A DNA stretch of 10,398 nt from CAYUIS01 sp964444825. GTDB taxonomy: Bacteria; Chloroflexota; Anaerolineae; B4-G1. Where the stretch lies: positions 1 through 10,398 of the forward strand of contig CAYUIS010000163.1 in NCBI GenBank assembly GCA_964444825.1, written 5' to 3'. A program made the position numbers and the translations under genes. Numbering within the stretch: position 1 is the first letter of the stretch; every line of letters begins with the position of its first letter. The notes beneath the pieces were generated by a model. That model searched no databases and had not been told where the DNA came from. It saw only the letters and a program-made list of their open reading frames with translations. Below, piece after piece: positions 7,069-10,398 of this stretch.

Positions 7069-7101
7069 GTGGGCCTTATTGCGAACGTCAGGTTGGGGAA
7101 T

Positions 7102-7740
7102 ATGCGAGAACCCAGCATGCAACCTACTCGAGAGCGTATCCTGCACATCCTCAAGGAGCGGGGTCAGGTGACGGTTGATGAGCTAAGTCAGGAGCTCGGC
7201 TTGACCACCGTCACTGTGCGCCATCACCTTGACATTCTGCGTGGGGAAGGACTTGTCTCGGCCCCTCTTACACGCCGGCGCAAGGCCCCGGGCCGCCCCA
7301 AGCACGTCTACACGTTGACCGAAGGGGCTGACGCGATCTTCCCCAAGAGGTACAAGGATTTGGCGATACTGATCCTCAGCGAGGTGCGCACGCACTTTTC
7401 GGCCGCTGAAGTGGATGAGATGATGACGCGTATTGGCGAACGCATAGCGAGCCAGGCTATCCTCCCTGATGGGGATGACTTTCAAGTCCGCCTGGAGGCA
7501 GTCGTCGAGTTCTTGAATGGTCTTGGATTTATGACCAGGTGGGAGCAACGTGACGGCGGCGAGTATTTGATCCACATCGCCAATTGCCCATATGAGCAAG
7601 TATCTCGTCACGATCCCGAAATCTGTGCCATAGACCTCGCAATGTTGACTCGTCTCCTGGGTACATCTCCTCAGCGCATCACTTCGATGGCTGAGGGCGA
7701 TTATCAGTGCTCCTACACCCTCCGCGCTCTTGCAGAGTAA
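7102..7740 (+). CDS. SufR-like winged-helix transcription regulator with Fe-S cysteine motif
   Basis: Predicted DNA-binding repressor of 212 residues. Residues 10-58 form a DeoR/ArsR-type winged helix, with recognition helix TTVTVRHHLDIL (35-46) and a basic wing RRRKAPGRPKHVYTLTEGA (58-76) of the kind seen in SufR proteins. The C-terminal half has C162, C175 and C203 in a C-x12-C-x27-C pattern, within NCPYEQ, EICAID and GDYQCSY. That spacing matches what I recall of three-cysteine SufR proteins of actinobacteria; cyanobacterial SufR has a further cysteine about midway in the x27 stretch, where this protein has Ser. SufR senses 4Fe-4S cluster status and represses suf genes. The start at 7102 fits the promoter and has GGTTGGGG just upstream, though spacing is tight; an ATG at 7117 is an alternative. 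No suf genes are adjacent; the likely targets are its own operon and the divergent nuo operon (inference). Confidence 0.75.
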   Translation: MREPSMQPTRERILHILKERGQVTVDELSQELGLTTVTVRHHLDILRGEGLVSAPLTRRRKAPGRPKHVYTLTEGADAIFPKRYKDLAILILSEVRTHFSAAEVDEMMTRIGERIASQAILPDGDDFQVRLEAVVEFLNGLGFMTRWEQRDGGEYLIHIANCPYEQVSRHDPEICAIDLAMLTRLLGTSPQRITSMAEGDYQCSYTLRALAE

Positions 7741-7762
7741 GCCCTCCATCACTGGAGAATCT

Positions 7763-9160
7763 ATGCCTATTAGAACGACATTCGTTTACGCTGGTATCGC
7801 TGGGCGGGGCTTTAACTCACTCAAGCAGGGCATGGAAGCTGGCTGGATCTCCCATGGTCTGGCCTCCCTGAGCAGTGCCGCCAAGGCTCAAGGATTCGAG
7901 GTGGACCTCATCGATCTGCGGGCACTATCCAGTTGGGACCATTTCCGCGAGGTCTTGGGTGATCGGGATCCTGACGTTGTTGGGTTGACCATGATGAGCG
8001 TAGATTACAATCCGGCCCGCCAGGCGATAGCGATTGCAAAGGAGATCAAACCACAGGTTATCACAGTCATCGGTGGCCCGCATGTCACTATTGCGCTAGA
8101 GGATGCCCTGCGTATTCCTTGCGTAGACTATCTGGTGACGGGAGAAGGCGAAAGGACGTTTCCTCAACTGCTACAGTTGATCGAAGGAGACGACTTGCCG
8201 CCGTATCGTGTCCTGCGCGGCGTGACGCCTGATCTCGACGAGATTCCCTTTTCCGACCGTGATCTATTCCTCGATGAATGGCGAAAATGGGGCTATGACC
8301 TCGACTCACCCGAGGTGCCCTTCGTGGACGAACTACCGCCACCGTTTGCCACCATCATTGCCGGGCGGGGTTGTCTGTACAACTGTGCCTTCTGCAAACC
8401 AGGCGAGGACTATCTCTTTGGCAAGCGTACCCGCCGCCGTAGCGTGGACAATGTTATTGGCGAGCTGCATATGCTGGTAGATCGATACCGTATTTCCTCA
8501 TTCATGTTCCACGACGATTGCCTGACGGAGGATAGAGATTGGGTAATGGAGTTCACGGCAAAGTACATTGCGCAGGGATTCCGGATGCCCTTTTACTGTC
8601 AGACTCGCGCCGATATCGTCGTGAAGCACGAGGATATGGTGGCGCGTATGGCCGATGCTGGACTGCGGGGGTATTTCGTCGGGTTTGAAAGTGGCAACGA
8701 CCGCGTGCTCAAGTTCATCCGCAAGGGCACGACGGTAGAGCAGAATCGCCAGGCTGCCCAGGTCTGCCGCAAGTACGGTATCTCCATATGGGCAAACTAT
8801 ATGATGGGGCTGCCCACGGAGACCAGGGAGGAAGTGATGGACACGGTGCGGCTGATGAAGGAGATTGATCCTGACTACTACAGTCCTGCCTTCTTCACCC
8901 CTCATCCTGGCACCGACCTGTACGATTACGTGGCCGAGCAAGACCTGAGCCGCATCACTGACTATGATTCCTACCGCCGTAATCCTACCGAGCCCAAGAT
9001 CAAGGGACAGGATTACGAGTTTCTCAAGTGGGCCATGGCTGAGAGTCAGCGTCGCAAACCGATCAATACCTTCAAACGGTGGATACACAACCAGTGGCAG
9101 CGGGCCCGGCGGGTTACTCCGGCAAAGGTGATGCGTAAATTGGGCCTGACCAGCGTGTGA
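7763..9160 (+). CDS. Cobalamin-binding-domain radical SAM protein of unknown substrate
   Basis: A 465-residue enzyme in two parts. Residues 1-145 look like a B12-binding Rossmann domain, with VGLTMMS (73-79), the hallmark IGGPHVT (103-109) and LVTGEGERTF (124-133). The lower-ligand motif DxHxxG is absent, which is common in this family. Residues 194-400 are the radical SAM barrel, with C204, C208 and C211 in GCLYNCAFC holding the 4Fe-4S cluster, and the SAM-contact region FVGFESGNDRVL (305-316). A GLPTET turn is at 349-354. The C-terminus (about 425-465) is rich in Arg, Lys and Trp. The start at 7763 has GGAGAA just upstream and lies 22 nt after the regulator stop, so the two genes form one transcription unit. 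Members include methyltransferases and ring-forming enzymes (BchE, HpnJ and others); nothing here decides the substrate. Confidence 0.88.
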   Translation: MPIRTTFVYAGIAGRGFNSLKQGMEAGWISHGLASLSSAAKAQGFEVDLIDLRALSSWDHFREVLGDRDPDVVGLTMMSVDYNPARQAIAIAKEIKPQVITVIGGPHVTIALEDALRIPCVDYLVTGEGERTFPQLLQLIEGDDLPPYRVLRGVTPDLDEIPFSDRDLFLDEWRKWGYDLDSPEVPFVDELPPPFATIIAGRGCLYNCAFCKPGEDYLFGKRTRRRSVDNVIGELHMLVDRYRISSFMFHDDCLTEDRDWVMEFTAKYIAQGFRMPFYCQTRADIVVKHEDMVARMADAGLRGYFVGFESGNDRVLKFIRKGTTVEQNRQAAQVCRKYGISIWANYMMGLPTETREEVMDTVRLMKEIDPDYYSPAFFTPHPGTDLYDYVAEQDLSRITDYDSYRRNPTEPKIKGQDYEFLKWAMAESQRRKPINTFKRWIHNQWQRARRVTPAKVMRKLGLTSV

Positions 9161-9277
9161 TCCATTGAGGGCGACGTTTCGCAAAGCCCTGTTCTGTTAG
9201 CGCATCCGCCATCTTCAGATTCCCCCACGATCACGCTTCCCAGGGATGCGGAACTGATATCCCGTGTAGTGAAGGTG
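9161..9277 (+). other. Short intergenic or undecided coding stretch
   Basis: This stretch is open in the same frame as the radical SAM gene before it and the membrane protein after it, with only the TGA at 9158-9160 between them. It has no ATG, GTG or TTG in that frame until 9269. A weak stem AGGGC (9168-9172) with GCCCT (9186-9190) lacks a U tract. I see no convincing promoter or terminator, so the following gene may be read from the regulator promoter. Confidence 0.4.
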
Positions 9278-10398
9278 ATGCCAAACCAAGTATCTGGTGA
9301 ACGCCGTAAGGATGGAGGTAAGGGACAGCCTGCGCACGCTCTCTCGATCGCAGAGCTAGGACTCTCCACCCGCGCTACAAACGTGCTGCTGAATGCAAGT
9401 ATCAGGACGGCTGGCGACGCGTTGGCCGCCTTGAGCGTAGGCTCCGAGACGCTAATTGGGCTCAAGGGCTTTGGTCCCCAGTCGCTCGCTGCCTTGGTGG
9501 CACGACTCCAAGAGCGAGGTTTTCCTGTGCCTGGGGAAGAGGCTTTGGCATCGATCGATGGTAGATCGGAAGAAGCAGCGTCGGAGGAGGGAACGTTGGA
9601 GAGCGAGACGATCTCCCCGGGGGTGTCGGGGGATTCGCCCTCGCCGGGTCAGCAGGGGGAAGCCGCAGCCGCTCAATCTCGTGACCGGTTCAGGGTGAAG
9701 ATGTGGTTCTATTGCGTGATCGGCGCGGCAGTCGTCCTGCTCTGGGTTTCGGCCTCGCTTATTGGTCGACTCAGCCGGAATGGCTACGGGACGCTGAGCG
9801 CATCAAGCAGTTCGGTATCGCACGGGGATGGGTTGACGATGAGTGTGAATCCAGACACGTTCAGCGGGCGGATGCGGGTGCGGATCGATACGGCGCCGCA
9901 GTTAGAGTTTCTGGAGGGTTCGGCAGGGGGGACATTGCGGAAGGCGGTAGAGGCACTGCCATCCCATCTGATGGTCAAGAGTCCAGTGTACCAGGTCAAG
10001 GTTCGTGGTGAGACGAGTGAGGCGGTGATGATAGACGTGGTGATGCCGAACGATGCGGAGCCGTGGGAGACACTGGATCTGTACACGTGGACGGGTGAGG
10101 GGTGGGAGTGGGTAGGTAGCGAGCTGCACACGGAGGTAGCGGAGCACGAGTTCATACGGGCTGAGGTGAGGGAAGTGCCGGCGACGCTGGTGGTGATGCA
10201 GACGGATGTGGTAGAGATGGACGTGTCGGCGATGTGGGAGATGGGGGACAATGCGATAGCGAGCGGGGCAGGGGTGGTGGACGAAGTGAACCCGGTGGGG
10301 CTGCTGTTGGGGACGGAAGGAGGATTCGTGGGGGATGTATCGATGCAGCCGATGGCGGGTGAGAGCTACGAGGTGGTGCCGACGGTGCGGAACTGGGC
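9278..10398 (+). CDS. Membrane protein with RNA polymerase alpha-CTD-like domain, TM helix and extracytoplasmic GH18-like region (3' partial)
   Basis: The frame stays open to the window edge (373 codons). Residues 22-85 resemble the RNA polymerase alpha C-terminal domain: SIAELGLSTRATNVLL, then SIRTAGDAL, then LIGLKGFGPQSLAALVARL. The equivalents of E. coli alpha R265, N268, G296 and S299 are R32, N35, G66 and S69; C269, K298 and E302 are replaced by V36, Q68 and A72. Residues 86-138 are an acidic, Ser/Gly/Gln-rich linker. RDRFRVK precedes a single hydrophobic helix (142-165), so the N-terminus should be cytoplasmic and the rest outside. Residues about 180-310 look beta-rich, with an LDLYTWTGEGWEWVG motif. 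From about 311, the pattern VVDEVNPVGLLL...EGG...YEVVPTVRNW recalls the first strands of GH18-type glycosidases; the catalytic part lies beyond the window. The start is uncertain: ATG 9278 or GTG 9269, neither with a well-spaced ribosome site. Confidence 0.72.
   Translation, partial: MPNQVSGERRKDGGKGQPAHALSIAELGLSTRATNVLLNASIRTAGDALAALSVGSETLIGLKGFGPQSLAALVARLQERGFPVPGEEALASIDGRSEEAASEEGTLESETISPGVSGDSPSPGQQGEAAAAQSRDRFRVKMWFYCVIGAAVVLLWVSASLIGRLSRNGYGTLSASSSSVSHGDGLTMSVNPDTFSGRMRVRIDTAPQLEFLEGSAGGTLRKAVEALPSHLMVKSPVYQVKVRGETSEAVMIDVVMPNDAEPWETLDLYTWTGEGWEWVGSELHTEVAEHEFIRAEVREVPATLVVMQTDVVEMDVSAMWEMGDNAIASGAGVVDEVNPVGLLLGTEGGFVGDVSMQPMAGESYEVVPTVRNW

Larger units (their letters stand above)
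6741..7101. promoter_or_regulatory. Divergent control region between nuo operon and SufR-like regulator
   Basis: No credible gene lies in these 361 bases; the short reading frames here have no family resemblance. The region holds one promoter per strand (6889-6917 minus, 7040-7068 plus), a 6-bp inverted repeat at 6948-6969, a 10-bp palindrome CCCGTACGGG at 6989-6998, a tandem TGACAA repeat at 7033-7046 touching the plus-strand -35, and a candidate leader fold at 6794-6880. The nuo leader would be about 140 nt and the regulator leader about 26 nt. Confidence 0.7.

Noticed and set aside
9168..9190. AGGGC/GCCCT stem after the radical SAM stop as a terminator
   Set aside because: Five-bp stem with a long loop and no U tract.
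9456..10011. Two plus-strand frames (9456-9698 and 9703-10011) in the final gene region
   Set aside because: Arg-rich, motif-free frames; the alternative frame is open for over 1.1 kb with an alpha-CTD-like domain and a transmembrane helix.
9784..10251. 155-codon Ser/Thr-rich minus-strand frame
   Set aside because: It mirrors the G-rich coding strand, and its Ser/Thr richness comes from antisense reading of G-ending codons.

Overview
The window reads as ordinary bacterial chromosome, moderately GC-rich, with good Shine-Dalgarno sites and two sigma70-type promoters. The gene set is a HerA-type ATPase, a fused NuoC-NuoD, a RicT/YaaT-type PSP1 protein coupled to nuoI, a cobalamin-type radical SAM enzyme and a long extracytoplasmic protein. 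This set and the residue style of the Nuo subunits suggest a Chloroflexota (Anaerolineae-like) bacterium. That is a judgement from memory of such genomes; no search was run.

Layout. (1) 1-1602, plus strand: HerA/DUF87 ATPase, cut at its 5' end by the window edge. (2) 1662-2837, minus strand: M20-family amidohydrolase, convergent with herA. It is separated from the next operon by a hairpin terminator at 2856-2886 that also excludes the longer start of the M20 gene. (3) 2923-6740, minus strand: a tight four-gene operon, nuoB - nuoCD - nuoI - ricT-like. Junctions are 1 nt or overlapping, so translation is probably coupled throughout. It encodes the quinone-site connecting module of complex I plus an iron-sulfur PSP1 protein, but no nuoA, nuoH or other membrane subunit. 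(4) 6741-7101: a divergent control region with a promoter on each strand (both with -10 TAGAAT) and candidate operator repeats between them. (5) 7102-9160, plus strand: a SufR-like winged-helix regulator with three spaced C-terminal cysteines, followed after 22 nt by a cobalamin-binding radical SAM enzyme. (6) 9278-10398, plus strand: a long reading frame running off the window. It encodes a domain resembling the C-terminal domain of RNA polymerase alpha, an acidic linker, one transmembrane helix, and a large extracytoplasmic part that begins to look like a GH18-type glycosidase fold.

How the parts may work together. Iron-sulfur chemistry unites the centre of the window: NuoB (N2 cluster), NuoI (two 4Fe-4S), the RicT-like protein, the radical SAM enzyme, and a regulator of the type that senses Fe-S supply. 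A divergent SufR-like regulator controlling its own radical SAM gene and the nuo operon is the simplest reading, but it is inference. The most unusual object is the last gene. It places an alpha-CTD-like DNA-binding or RNA polymerase-contact domain inside the cell on a protein whose other end lies outside, a layout that suggests a membrane-spanning signal transducer.
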